Shown one piece after another: positions 1-6,603 of a stretch of 46,569 nt of DNA. Both the position numbers and the translations under genes were made by a program. Below the pieces are notes generated by a model. The model did not search any database. It was given only the letters and a program-made list of their open reading frames with translations, and had not been told where the DNA came from. Source of the stretch: Erysipelotrichaceae bacterium (GTDB taxonomy: Bacteria; Bacillota_I; Bacilli_A; Erysipelotrichales; Erysipelotrichaceae); NCBI GenBank assembly GCA_009773735.1, contig WSYG01000012.1:1-46569 (forward strand), given 5' to 3'. Within the stretch, counting starts at the first letter, position 1; every line of letters begins with the position of its first letter.

Positions 1-245
1 TACAAGGCGGATACATTCAACCCTGGATTATATGAGTCCGGTTGAATATAAAAACAAGTCCCTTATAAATTTTGTCTAATTTACTGTTGCCTTTCCAAAA
101 ACTGTAGTGAGTTGAAAAATTAAATGTCCCTTAGCAAAATGTTTGAGTAGTATAAACTGACAACATTCTTTATAAAATGGTTTATATGTGACTATACAAA
201 AGGTGCGAGCCAGTTAAGGTTGGTAAAGAATGGTAAAAAATATGT

Positions 246-305
246 GGAGTTTGAAGGGGTTTGAAGGCTTGGTTAAAGGTTATATCAAATCCCCTCACCT
301 GCTCC
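246..305 (+). other. Foldable element upstream of a terminator-like hairpin
   Basis: GGGGTTTGA (256-264) can pair with TCAAATCCCC (285-294) with one bulged T. An outer GGAG (246-249) can pair with CTCC (302-305). Twelve bases later comes a short hairpin followed by a T-rich run (317-340). Structure plus terminator resembles the 3' end of a small RNA or an mRNA tail, but I match no known family and see no convincing promoter just upstream. Confidence 0.25.
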
Positions 306-316
306 AAAGTCATCCT

Positions 317-340
317 AAGCTCTTAATTGGGCTTTTGTTT
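317..340 (+). terminator. Weak rho-independent terminator
   Basis: AAGCTC (317-322) pairs with GGGCTT (329-334) through one G-T wobble across a six-base loop, and TTGTTT follows. It would end a transcript coming from the left edge before the promoter of the gene at 404. Confidence 0.4.
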
Positions 341-403
341 TGCATTTTTAATCACATAAGGTTAAATTGATGGTGAATATGATGTCTTTAGAACGGAGTC
401 CTT

Positions 404-778
404 ATGATTGAAACTTTCAAACCCTTCCTAGATGATATTGCTGATCCATCACAACGCGAAAGAACTGAAGAAGTCTTAAACTGGATTGCAAATAGATATC
501 CTAAACTGAGCCAGCGAATCGCATGGAATCAACCCATGTTTACAGACCATGATACTTTCATTATTGGTTTTAGTATTTCTAAACATCATTTGGCATGTTC
601 ACCAGAAATGGCAGGCATCGTGCATTTCTCAGAAGACATCAAAAATGCAGGTTATGAACATTCTATGATGTTGGTGAAGTTTCCTTGGAATAAAGCGGTG
701 GATTATGATTTATTGACAAAGATGATTGAATTCAACATCGTTGATAAGGCGGGTGTTCAAACCTTTTGGAGAAAATGA
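404..778 (+). CDS. DUF1801 (YdhG-like) family protein
   Basis: A 124-residue protein of the DUF1801/YdhG family, small cytoplasmic alpha/beta proteins some members of which are annotated as iron chaperones. The family pattern is visible: a segment near residues 33-47 reading PKLSQRIAWNQPMFT, then FIIGFSISKHHLACSP, and a C-terminal helix ending TFWRK. The ATG is supported by a GGAG at 395-398, five bases upstream. It stands alone and converges on the acetyltransferase gene, sharing a bidirectional terminator. The iron role is family annotation, not visible here; a ferritin gene lies 1.4 kb downstream but is not co-transcribed. Confidence 0.75.
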   Translation: MIETFKPFLDDIADPSQRERTEEVLNWIANRYPKLSQRIAWNQPMFTDHDTFIIGFSISKHHLACSPEMAGIVHFSEDIKNAGYEHSMMLVKFPWNKAVDYDLLTKMIEFNIVDKAGVQTFWRK

Positions 779-795
779 AGTTATATGTTATGTTA

Positions 796-818
796 AAAAG
801 TCCGCAAGGACTTTTCTT
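796..818. terminator. Bidirectional terminator
   Basis: AAAAGTCC (796-803), loop GCAA, GGACTTTT (808-815). The stem is perfect and flanked by A and T runs, so it works on both strands. It lies between the convergent genes ending at 778 and 818. Confidence 0.8.
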
Positions 819-1336
819 TATAGGTATTTCTCCATTCTCAGATCGGTTCGCCATTCACCTTGGGAATAGGTCATGTGTTCAGTTTTGGCGAATTGAACAT
901 ACCCCATTCTTAGATACAACTGATGCGCTTTATGGTTATTCTCAAAGACGCCTAGTTCAATACGATTGAATCCCAATGTTCTACATATGTCTTCAATAGT
1001 TTTCATTGTGATCTTTGAGATGCCTTTTCCCCAATAAGATTTTTCACCGATACAAATGGAGATCCAAGCCGCATCTTCTTTAGGACCCAGTAACCATTGG
1101 AAATCCTCAGTGATCGAGAATTCTCCGATCGGATAGTCATCATCCATGATCAGAAACTTCAAGATCTTGGGATTTGGGTGATGTTGATCCAACACATCTT
1201 GAGCGGTAAAATGATGTGGTTCACTTTCGGTGAATGTCGGGTGTACAAAAGGTGCAATCTCTGGGTCATTATACCAGTTTGCCATTTGTTGAGCCAAGGA
1301 TTCATTTATGTCTAATGGTTCAAAATGGATGTTCAT
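818..1336 (-). CDS. GNAT family N-acetyltransferase
   Basis: A 172-residue Gcn5-related acetyltransferase that should transfer an acetyl group from acetyl-CoA to a primary amine. The acetyl-CoA loop is seen as YWGKGIS about two thirds along, followed by an amphipathic helix and the strand/helix pair ending in NNHKAHQLYLRMGYVQF, typical of the RimJ/RimL-like branch. The substrate cannot be inferred. The start ATG is preceded on the minus strand by only a weak purine-rich stretch (AGAAAG). A TAAAAT-like -10 lies about 20 bases further upstream. Monocistronic and convergent with the preceding gene. Confidence 0.85.
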   Translation of the reverse strand: MNIHFEPLDINESLAQQMANWYNDPEIAPFVHPTFTESEPHHFTAQDVLDQHHPNPKILKFLIMDDDYPIGEFSITEDFQWLLGPKEDAAWISICIGEKSYWGKGISKITMKTIEDICRTLGFNRIELGVFENNHKAHQLYLRMGYVQFAKTEHMTYSQGEWRTDLRMEKYL

Positions 1337-1443
1337 GGTTTGTACTTTCTGTCTTTACTATTTTATCATGATATCGGCTTACTTAATGATGTGGAATCTT
1401 TAGGAAAAGTAAGATAAAATAAAAGTATCTGAAGGAGGTCCTT

Positions 1444-2115
1444 ATGCTCAACATCAAAGAGAAGTTTAAGCTAAAGTCCATGCCGATCATCAACATGCCA
1501 GATTACTTAAAATCTGAGCTCACTCCATTCAACTCTCTAACATTACAAAACAAACAGGAAGCCTTATTGGTTTTCACCCAATCTAACGATGAATTCTTTA
1601 AAACATTGGAAGATATCATCAAACAAGATTTAATCGAAGACAAAGGAATTCTTTTAATCTGTTATCCCAAAAAAGGGAGTCCACTTTATCGCAGTACAGT
1701 TCATCGAGACGAAATCTTTCCTAGAGTAAAGATGGATGAAGAAGGATTTGTTTATGGAAGTCCTTATCGATTTAACCGTATGCTTGGCTTTGATGAAAAC
1801 TTTACCTTGCTAGAAATCAAAAAGGTACTCAACTTCAAGCCTAAATCAAAAATCTCTCAGATCGGTTCAGATTATGTTCATCACATTCCTGAATTAGAAG
1901 CTCTTCTTGAAGATGAGCCCCTTGCCTTGAAATTTTATAAGAGTTTGACCCCAGGTTATCGTAAAGATTGGGCCGTTTATGTATTCTCAACGAATAGCAC
2001 CAATACACGTCGAAAACGGATAGAGGAGATGATTTACTTGCTTAAACTAGGTCATAAAAACATAACTTTATATCGCCAATCCCTTAAAAAGAAACCTAGT
2101 CATGAAAAACCTTGA
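1444..2115 (+). CDS. YdeI/OmpD-associated family protein
   Basis: A 223-residue protein. The C-terminal 60 residues match the YdeI/OmpD-associated (bacteriocin-protection-like) domain: YKSLTPGYRKDWAVYVFS, then an Arg-rich helix TRRKRIEEMIYLLKLG. The first 140 residues are less familiar, mixed alpha/beta, with no signal peptide or membrane segment. Function is unknown; the bacteriocin link in the family name is historical. A strong ribosome binding site (GAAGGAGGTCC, ending at 1441) fixes the start. The protein ends in a Lys-rich tail, and the next gene follows after 44 bases from its own promoter. Confidence 0.65.
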   Translation: MLNIKEKFKLKSMPIINMPDYLKSELTPFNSLTLQNKQEALLVFTQSNDEFFKTLEDIIKQDLIEDKGILLICYPKKGSPLYRSTVHRDEIFPRVKMDEEGFVYGSPYRFNRMLGFDENFTLLEIKKVLNFKPKSKISQIGSDYVHHIPELEALLEDEPLALKFYKSLTPGYRKDWAVYVFSTNSTNTRRKRIEEMIYLLKLGHKNITLYRQSLKKKPSHEKP

Positions 2116-2127
2116 TTATTTTTAAAA

Positions 2128-2136
2128 TGGTATAAT
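2128..2136 (+). promoter_or_regulatory. Extended -10 promoter of the ferritin gene
   Basis: TGGTATAAT is an extended -10 element (TG at 2128-2129, TATAAT at 2131-2136). The only -35-like match (TTGATT at 2112-2117) has a 13-base spacer, so the extended motif probably carries the promoter. No iron box is obvious. Confidence 0.6.
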
Positions 2137-2159
2137 ATAAACAACAAGGAGTAATTAAA

Positions 2160-2642
2160 ATGAAAAAAGAACTCGTAGAACTCGTAACCGATCAGATTAA
2201 CTTTGAACTAGAATCGGCTTATCTTTATTTATCCATGGCGACCTGGTTTGTCGAAAACGGCTATCCTGGTAGTGGCAAATGGATGGAAAAGCAAGCCAAT
2301 GAAGAAGTTGGCCATGCGATGAAGATGACTCATTACTTGCAAGAAGTGAATGTTCGCGTATTGATGCGTCCAATTGCTGCAGGGGCAACTGAATTCCCTA
2401 GCTTCCTAGAAGTCTTTAAATTGTCTTTGGAACATGAAAAGAAAGTATCTGCTCGTATCGCAAAGATCTATGAAGCTGCTGTAGAAGCGAAGGATCATGC
2501 CTTAGCCAGCCTATACTTATACTTCGTCAATGAACAAGTTGAAGAAGAAGCCCAATTGGTCGATATCATCACTCGTCTAGAAAAAGTGCCGACACCAATC
2601 GGTATCATGATGATGGATGATCGCTTAGGTAACAGAGCTTAA
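2160..2642 (+). CDS. ftnA: Non-haem bacterial ferritin
   Basis: A 160-residue ferritin: a four-helix bundle that assembles into a 24-subunit shell, oxidises Fe(II) and stores it as ferric mineral in the cytoplasm. Ferroxidase ligands expected from FtnA are present: Glu16, Glu49, His52, Glu93 and the EQVEEE segment at 125-130, with Tyr23 beside the site. Length is normal for the family. The start has AAGGAG at 2146-2151, eight bases before the ATG. It is transcribed alone from an extended -10 promoter and ends at a strong hairpin. It protects against iron-driven oxidative damage, fitting an organism that also has a free-methionine sulfoxide reductase nearby. Confidence 0.95.
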   Translation: MKKELVELVTDQINFELESAYLYLSMATWFVENGYPGSGKWMEKQANEEVGHAMKMTHYLQEVNVRVLMRPIAAGATEFPSFLEVFKLSLEHEKKVSARIAKIYEAAVEAKDHALASLYLYFVNEQVEEEAQLVDIITRLEKVPTPIGIMMMDDRLGNRA

Positions 2643-2651
2643 TCCACAAAT

Positions 2652-2675
2652 GCCGCAGAAGTTGCGGCTTTTTTT
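2652..2675 (+). terminator. Terminator after ferritin
   Basis: GCCGCA (2652-2657), loop GAAGT, TGCGGC (2663-2668), then seven T (2669-2675). Confidence 0.9.
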
Positions 2676-2712
2676 ATGATGAAATTGTTGTGAAAAAATG
2701 AGTGTAAACCTC

Positions 2713-2740
2713 TTGAAATTTATAGAATTTGCGATATATT
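2713..2740 (+). promoter_or_regulatory. Promoter of the hsp20 gene
   Basis: TTGAAA (2713-2718), 16-bp spacer, TATATT (2735-2740), a vegetative-type promoter. No CIRCE element (TTAGCACTC inverted repeat) is seen. A small inverted repeat AAGAC/GTCTT lies in the 5' leader just upstream of the ribosome binding site and might modulate translation. Confidence 0.55.
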
Positions 2741-2780
2741 TTAGTTAGGGAAAGACGATAAAGTCTTCAGGAGGACACTT

Positions 2781-3185
2781 ATGCGTAACAGTTTAGTGCG
2801 TCGACCCGATCCCTTCAGTTTGGAAGCTTTATTCGATGATGATCTGTTTTGGCCAAAAAGAATGCATGAACGTCTAGACATCTACAAAGAAGGAAATGCG
2901 ATGGTTGTGGAAGTTGAAATACCAGGGTTCAATAAAGAAGATATTAGTCTGGATTTCAATGGTGATATCTTAACCATCAAGGCTCAACACAAAGAAGAAC
3001 GACAAGAAGAAAAACGTCATTATGTCATGCGTTCAAGATCACTAGAAAGCTACAGCCGCCAACTCCGCATCGAAAACATTGATTCCAAAGCCATTGAAGC
3101 TGCTTATGAAGAAGGGATCCTTAAGGTCAAATTGCCCATGCTGGAACTCCAGCAACAAGAAGTTAAAAAAATAGAAGTGAAGTAG
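2781..3185 (+). CDS. Hsp20/alpha-crystallin small heat shock protein
   Basis: A 134-residue ATP-independent holdase chaperone that binds unfolding proteins until DnaK/ClpB systems refold them. Domains: a short N-terminal arm (1-32, Phe-rich), an alpha-crystallin domain (about 33-122) beginning DIYKEGNAMVVEVEIPGF and including the LTIKAQHKEE strand pair, and a C-terminal strand rich in Lys. The A-x-x-x-G-I-L-x-V-x-L-P motif is present as AAYEEGILKVKLPM. The usual C-terminal I-x-I anchor is replaced by VKKIEVK. The ribosome binding site AGGAGG ends seven bases before the ATG. The stop codon's last base begins the terminator stem. Confidence 0.93.
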   Translation: MRNSLVRRPDPFSLEALFDDDLFWPKRMHERLDIYKEGNAMVVEVEIPGFNKEDISLDFNGDILTIKAQHKEERQEEKRHYVMRSRSLESYSRQLRIENIDSKAIEAAYEEGILKVKLPMLELQQQEVKKIEVK

Positions 3186-3211
3186 AGCTTGTGCTGAGCA
3201 CAAGCTCTTTT
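3185..3211 (+). terminator. Terminator after hsp20, overlapping its stop codon
   Basis: GAGCTTGTGC (3185-3194), loop TGA, GCACAAGCTC (3198-3207), then TTTT. A 10-bp perfect stem that starts at the last base of the TAG stop. Confidence 0.85.
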
Positions 3212-3220
3212 CATGAGTGC

Positions 3221-3226
3221 TATAAT
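3221..3226 (+). promoter_or_regulatory. -10 box of the YbaK-type gene
   Basis: A perfect TATAAT ten bases after the hsp20 terminator. The position of the -35 would fall inside the terminator hairpin and shows no consensus. The box supports the downstream start at 3252 rather than the in-frame ATG at 3213. Confidence 0.5.
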
Positions 3227-3251
3227 AAAAGGGAAATGTGTGAGGAAATGT

Positions 3252-3743
3252 ATGTCCATCGAAGCAGCGTATGTACATTTAAGTGAATTCAATGCACAGG
3301 ATCGAATTTTGACCTTTGAAGTCTCCAGTGCGACCGTTGAATTGGCAGCGAAGGCTTTGGGCGTAAAACCACAATGTATCGCAAAGACCTTAGCTTTTCG
3401 ATATAAAGACACCGCTCTTTTGGTGGTCACAGCAGGTGATGTGAAAATCGACAATCAGAAATTCAAAAGCCAATTTGGGATCAAAGCGAGAATGCTTGAT
3501 CCTCAAGAAACCTTAGATTTGGTCGGTCATGGGGTAGGTGGTGTATGTCCTTTTGGGATCAAAGCCGGTTGTATCGTAACCTTGGATACTTCTTTGAAAA
3601 GATTTGACACGGTATTTCCCGCAGTAGGCAGTTCAAATTCAGCCATAGAATTGGATTTGATAGAATTGGAACACTTTTCTAAGGCTCAACAATGGGTCGA
3701 TGTCTGTAAAATCAACATGCTTGAGGAGGCACATCATGAGTGA
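3252..3743 (+). CDS. YbaK/EbsC family aminoacyl-tRNA deacylase
   Basis: A 163-residue protein of the YbaK/ProX/EbsC superfamily, which hydrolyses mischarged aminoacyl-tRNA in trans (for example Cys- or Ala-tRNA-Pro). Seen: the catalytic Lys region in AKTLAFRY, the GVGGVCPFGIK turn, and SSNSAIELDLIELE near the C-terminus. The longer reading frame from ATG 3213 is rejected because the TATAAT at 3221 lies inside it; the chosen ATG has GAGGAA eight bases upstream. It overlaps the next gene by 8 bp, implying translational coupling. Which tRNA it edits cannot be told from sequence alone. Confidence 0.85.
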   Translation: MSIEAAYVHLSEFNAQDRILTFEVSSATVELAAKALGVKPQCIAKTLAFRYKDTALLVVTAGDVKIDNQKFKSQFGIKARMLDPQETLDLVGHGVGGVCPFGIKAGCIVTLDTSLKRFDTVFPAVGSSNSAIELDLIELEHFSKAQQWVDVCKINMLEEAHHE

Positions 3744-4668
3744 AACTAAAATGACGAGAATTGGAATCGTAGGTATTGGTGACATCGCCAAAAAAGCGTA
3801 TCTGCCCGTTTTGTGTAATCTACCGGATGTTGAGATCATCCCTTGTACTAGAAACGTGGATACCCTTAAAGAAGTCATGTCTAAGTATCATTTAAGGTCA
3901 GGGATGACCGATCTCAATGAACTGATTCTAGAAAAACCAGACATGATCTTTTTATGCTCAGCGACCTCTGCTCATTTTGATCAAGCCAAAGTCATCATCG
4001 AAGCTGGAATTCCATTACATATCGATAAACCAGTCACCTTATCCTATGCTGAAACAAAGACCTTAGTCGACTTAGCAACACAATACAAGACAAGAGTCAT
4101 GGTCGGCTTTAATCGCAGATATATTCCTGTTGTACGAGACATCGCAAACCAAGGTATTCCAGATTTGATCATTCATCAAAAAAACAGGATGCTTCATCAA
4201 GGAGATCAGGTTCGTCATATGGTCTTTGATGATTATATTCATGTTATTGATACGTGTTTATATTTATTAGGAGAACCTTTGGTTGCGATTAATGCCAAAA
4301 GTACTACTAAAAATGGCAAACAAACCATGGTCGTTGTTGATTATCTAAGTGAACATTCACATGCAATCGGAATCATGAATTATGACAATGGGGTCGTAGA
4401 AGAAGTATTGGAAGTCATGCGTCATGGTGAAAAGAAAATCGTGCGTCAAATGGAAAGCTTAGAGACGTATCAAGAAGATAAGATGATCATAAAAACCCAT
4501 TCGACTTGGCAAACAACTTTAAACAAACGCGGTTTTGATGCTATGCTCAATCATTTTATTTCTTCTGTCATCAACGATACACCTTTTGATTTTCCCTTTG
4601 AAGTCAGTTTAAGAACTCATGAAGTTGCTGAAGAAATCGTCAAACAATGTGAAAGCCAGCTCAAATAG
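3736..4668 (+). CDS. Gfo/Idh/MocA family NAD(P)-dependent oxidoreductase
   Basis: A 310-residue sugar-type dehydrogenase. The N-terminal Rossmann fold carries GIVGIGDIAKKAYLP near the start. The catalytic Lys is in HIDKPVTLSY, a DKP variant of the usual EKP motif, and the DxxxH-type helix appears as DYIHVIDTCLYLLG. GFNRRY follows the cofactor domain, as in this family. The substrate is unknown. The ATG at 3736 has GAGGAGG six bases upstream and overlaps the previous gene's stop by 8 bp, so it is the second gene of a two-gene operon. Its final codons form the left arm of the terminator. Confidence 0.85.
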   Translation: MSETKMTRIGIVGIGDIAKKAYLPVLCNLPDVEIIPCTRNVDTLKEVMSKYHLRSGMTDLNELILEKPDMIFLCSATSAHFDQAKVIIEAGIPLHIDKPVTLSYAETKTLVDLATQYKTRVMVGFNRRYIPVVRDIANQGIPDLIIHQKNRMLHQGDQVRHMVFDDYIHVIDTCLYLLGEPLVAINAKSTTKNGKQTMVVVDYLSEHSHAIGIMNYDNGVVEEVLEVMRHGEKKIVRQMESLETYQEDKMIIKTHSTWQTTLNKRGFDAMLNHFISSVINDTPFDFPFEVSLRTHEVAEEIVKQCESQLK

Positions 4669-4677
4669 CTGGTTTTT
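4652..4677 (+). terminator. Terminator overlapping the oxidoreductase stop
   Basis: CCAGCT (4656-4661), loop CAAAT, AGCTGG (4667-4672), T run 4673-4677, with flanking A/T pairs. The TAG stop (4666-4668) lies in the loop and right arm. Confidence 0.85.
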
Positions 4678-4703
4678 CATCGTGATTTACTCGTCTTTTT
4701 TGG

Positions 4704-4733
4704 TTGTTCATAACCTATAGTAAGTGGTATATT
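4704..4733 (+). promoter_or_regulatory. Promoter of the lipoprotein gene
   Basis: TTGTTC (4704-4709), 18-bp spacer, TATATT (4728-4733). The ribosome binding site GGGGGAT follows at 4750-4756. Confidence 0.5.
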
Positions 4734-4761
4734 GTACTTAATATCTCAATGGGGGATACCT

Positions 4762-5307
4762 ATGAAAACAATGCGCAGCTTTACACTTTTATTGATTCAA
4801 TTCTTTATCGTTGTGATGCCACTTTCCGCATGCTCAGCTAAGCCCAAACAAACCACTCAAGCATCATGGACAACACATTATAATTCGGTAGAAGAAATGA
4901 CTAACGCATCAGATGAAATCATCATCACTAAGGTTGTATCGCAATCACTGGAACTTAGAGTAGATATGGTTTTTACCATTTCTGAACTGGAAGTTGTTGA
5001 AAGAATCAAATCTTCAACAAATAATGGTTCAACCTTATCTGTGCTTCAAACAGGTGGTAAAAAAGGAGACTTTGAAACATATCCAATTGAAGATGTGCTG
5101 ATGCTAAGTAAAGGTAAAACATATCTTTTATTTCTGGAAAAGACGGATGAAGGTCATTATCTGTTGATGGGAGGCTATCAAGGAGTTGCCACAATTCAAA
5201 GTGGCAAAGTTGTTTTCCCGGATAATGAAGCTTTTACTCAAAATAAACTTGATCGGTTGACCCTTGATCAAGTCAAACAAGCCATTAAGTTGATGTTAAA
5301 TAAATAA
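4762..5307 (+). CDS. Uncharacterised secreted lipoprotein
   Basis: A 181-residue protein with a lipoprotein signal peptide: MKTMR, a hydrophobic core of about 16 residues, then the lipobox LSAC. The lipidated Cys would anchor it to the outer face of the membrane. The mature part is predicted mostly beta: the segment around VVERIKSS...GSTLSVLQTGG and the LMLSKGKTYLLFLEK strand pair resemble small Bacillota lipoproteins of unknown function. I recognise no enzyme motif. The start is set by GGGGGAT and by the signal peptide; the longer frame from 4732 lacks both. Monocistronic. Confidence 0.7.
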   Translation: MKTMRSFTLLLIQFFIVVMPLSACSAKPKQTTQASWTTHYNSVEEMTNASDEIIITKVVSQSLELRVDMVFTISELEVVERIKSSTNNGSTLSVLQTGGKKGDFETYPIEDVLMLSKGKTYLLFLEKTDEGHYLLMGGYQGVATIQSGKVVFPDNEAFTQNKLDRLTLDQVKQAIKLMLNK

Positions 5308-5317
5308 CACTCAAAAT

Positions 5318-5350
5318 AAAAACCGGATGATCAGTCATTCGGTTTTGTTT
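5318..5350. terminator. Bidirectional terminator
   Basis: AAAACCGGATGA (5319-5330), loop TCAG, TCATTCGGTTTT (5335-5346): 12 bp with one G-T wobble. A and T runs on both sides let it serve both convergent genes. Confidence 0.9.
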
Positions 5351-5816
5351 ATTCATAGGTTTTGATAAACAGCGAACCGATGTCTTCTAGAAACTTTTGA
5401 AGTTCTTTATCGAATCTATTAACTATCGGTGAATCAACATCGAATACCCCATAAAGTTCATCTATAAAATAGATCGGAACGACACACTCAGAATTGGATG
5501 CACTGTCACATGCAACATGACCTTCAAAAGCATGCACATCAGGGACATTTAGCGTCATTCTAAGCGATGCTGAAGTTCCACAGACGCCTTTGTTGAGTTG
5601 TAAGCGAACACAGGCTGGAAGACCTTGAAAGGGTCCTAAAACCAATTCTCTATCCTTATATATATAAAAGCCGACCCAATTGAGATCGGGAATCGAATGA
5701 TAAACCAAAGCGCTCAGATTGGCCATATTGGCAATCTTATCTTTTTCGCCTTCAAGTAAAGCTTCTGCTTGTTTTAGTAATAAATCTAAGTCTTGGGTTG
5801 GGATTAGTGTGTTCAT
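5349..5816 (-). CDS. msrC: Free methionine-(R)-sulfoxide reductase (GAF domain)
   Basis: A 155-residue single-GAF-domain enzyme that reduces free Met-R-sulfoxide to Met using thioredoxin-type electrons, in the cytoplasm. All three family cysteines are present with the expected spacing: Cys69, Cys79 (in NKGVCGTSA) and Cys103 (in HVACDSASNSE), matching the 84/94/118 arrangement of E. coli fRMsr. WVGFYIY near residue 47 and VPIYFIDELYGVFDVDSP are also typical. Full length. The promoter region is divergent from the thiT riboswitch; a GATAAAAT stretch about 15 bases upstream is the best -10 candidate, and no strong ribosome binding site is seen. Confidence 0.93.
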   Translation of the reverse strand: MNTLIPTQDLDLLLKQAEALLEGEKDKIANMANLSALVYHSIPDLNWVGFYIYKDRELVLGPFQGLPACVRLQLNKGVCGTSASLRMTLNVPDVHAFEGHVACDSASNSECVVPIYFIDELYGVFDVDSPIVNRFDKELQKFLEDIGSLFIKTYE

Positions 5817-5841
5817 GTGTTTATTTTATCACACTTATGAT
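5812..5841 (+). promoter_or_regulatory. Candidate promoter of the thiT riboswitch transcript
   Basis: TTCATG (5812-5817), 18-bp spacer, TATGAT (5836-5841). Transcription would start about 5848, just upstream of the aptamer P1 stem. The -35 overlaps the start codon of the divergent msrC gene. Confidence 0.45.
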
Positions 5842-5853
5842 AAACTGAACTCG

Positions 5854-5966
5854 TGAACAGGGGAGCCCAAAAGGCTGAGATGTTTAGAGACAGACCCTTA
5901 TCACCTGATCTGGTTAAAACCAGCGTAGGGAGTTTACATCCTTACGCCTCACACAACAGGAGGTGT
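5854..5966 (+). promoter_or_regulatory. TPP (THI-box) riboswitch controlling thiT translation
   Basis: The aptamer spans about 5854-5936. Conserved blocks are in order: GGGGAGCCC, AAGGCTGAGA, ACCCTT, ACCTGATCTGGTT and ACCAGCGTAGGGA. P1 can form between TGAAC (5854-5858) and GTTTA (5932-5936). The expression platform is legible. GCGTAGGGA (5923-5931) can pair with TCCTTACGC (5939-5947). Alternatively ACGCCTC (5944-5950) can pair with GAGGTGT (5960-5966), which includes the Shine-Dalgarno sequence. The two helices compete for 5944-5947. With TPP bound, GCGTAGGGA is held in the aptamer and the Shine-Dalgarno is masked, so this should be a translational OFF switch. No T-run terminator is present. 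Confidence 0.96.
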
Positions 5967-5972
5967 ATTTTT

Positions 5973-6533
5973 ATGAAACGAGATCGAATTGTTTTGAAGT
6001 TGGTGTTCATGGCTTTGTATGCGGCTTTGTTTATCGTTTTGGATTATGCAGCACATACCTTTGGTTTATTCAAGATGCCCAATGGTGGATCTCTTGGTCT
6101 AGGTAGTATGGCCATCTTGATCGCAGCTTATCATTTGGGTTGGAAAGAAGGGGTCGTGGTTGGTTTGATTAGTGTTCCGCTTCAAGTCATCTCATCAGGC
6201 GGCATTTGGTTTACCCCGACTTGGCCTTTGGTTGGTTTACTGTTGGATTATGTCATACCCTTTGGAGTCTATGGATTGGCCCCGTTATTTAAGGACTTTA
6301 CCATCAATAAAGTCGAAATCAAGACAGGGGTCATCATCACCAATCTGATCCGATCAGTCAGTCACATCGTGGTGGGAACGTATCTATGGGTTGAAACAGC
6401 AGCAGGTTCAAGTGAAGCTTGGTTCTTCTCAATCAACTATAACCTAAGCTACATGATCCCAACGATTATTCTGGGAGTCATCTTGGTTCCCTTGATCATT
6501 CATCGCTTACCCCAAAAATTTCACCAAGACTAA
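5973..6533 (+). CDS. thiT: ECF transporter thiamine-specific S component ThiT
   Basis: A 186-residue membrane protein with six predicted helices that binds thiamine outside and works with a shared ECF module (EcfT plus two ATPases, not in this window). Family signatures: PNGGSLGLGSMAI, WFTPTWPLVGLLLDY, the RSVSHIVVGTYLW helix, and W...FS..YN..YMIPT lining the thiamine site. The ATG at 5973 follows AGGAGGTG at 5958-5965. An upstream GTG frame (5853) runs through the riboswitch and is not used. Regulation by the TPP riboswitch independently supports the substrate. Confidence 0.95.
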   Translation: MKRDRIVLKLVFMALYAALFIVLDYAAHTFGLFKMPNGGSLGLGSMAILIAAYHLGWKEGVVVGLISVPLQVISSGGIWFTPTWPLVGLLLDYVIPFGVYGLAPLFKDFTINKVEIKTGVIITNLIRSVSHIVVGTYLWVETAAGSSEAWFFSINYNLSYMIPTIILGVILVPLIIHRLPQKFHQD

Positions 6534-6560
6534 GGATGAGACAATCTCATCCTTTTCTTT
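6532..6560 (+). terminator. Terminator after thiT
   Basis: AAGGATGAGA (6532-6541), loop CAA, TCTCATCCTT (6545-6554), then TTCTTTT. The stem begins inside the TAA stop codon. Confidence 0.9.
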
Positions 6561-6570
6561 TAAGCACTTG

Positions 6571-6579
6571 TGTTATAAT
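6571..6579 (+). promoter_or_regulatory. Extended -10 promoter of the DUF402 gene
   Basis: TGTTATAAT, an extended -10 with no good -35. The predicted start lies about 17 bases before the ATG, and AAGGAA at 6592-6597 is the ribosome binding site. Confidence 0.6.
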
Positions 6580-6603
6580 AGAAAAGCACATTAAGGAAAT
6601 CGC

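Larger units (their letters stand above)
1..403. other. Left-edge intergenic region
   Basis: No gene is supported here. Frame 1 is open for 14 codons from the window edge to a TGA at 43-45, which could be the last residues of a gene lying to the left, but this is too short to identify. The middle (about 60-240) is AT-rich with no ORF or RNA gene I recognise. The right part holds a GC-richer foldable stretch (246-305), a terminator-like hairpin (317-340) and a weak promoter candidate for the next gene: TTGCAT at 340-345, a 17-bp spacer and TAAATT at 363-368. Confidence 0.5.

Noticed and set aside
2741-2780. CIRCE or HrcA control of hsp20
   Set aside because: No TTAGCACTC-N9-GAGTGCTAA repeat exists; only a short AAGAC/GTCTT repeat is present.
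3213-3251. Start of the YbaK-type gene at ATG 3213
   Set aside because: It lies before the TATAAT at 3221 and two bases after the hsp20 terminator; ATG 3252 has GAGGAA upstream.
5853-5972. N-terminal extension of thiT from GTG 5853
   Set aside because: The extension would translate the TPP aptamer; the ATG at 5973 has an AGGAGGTG site and matches ThiT length.
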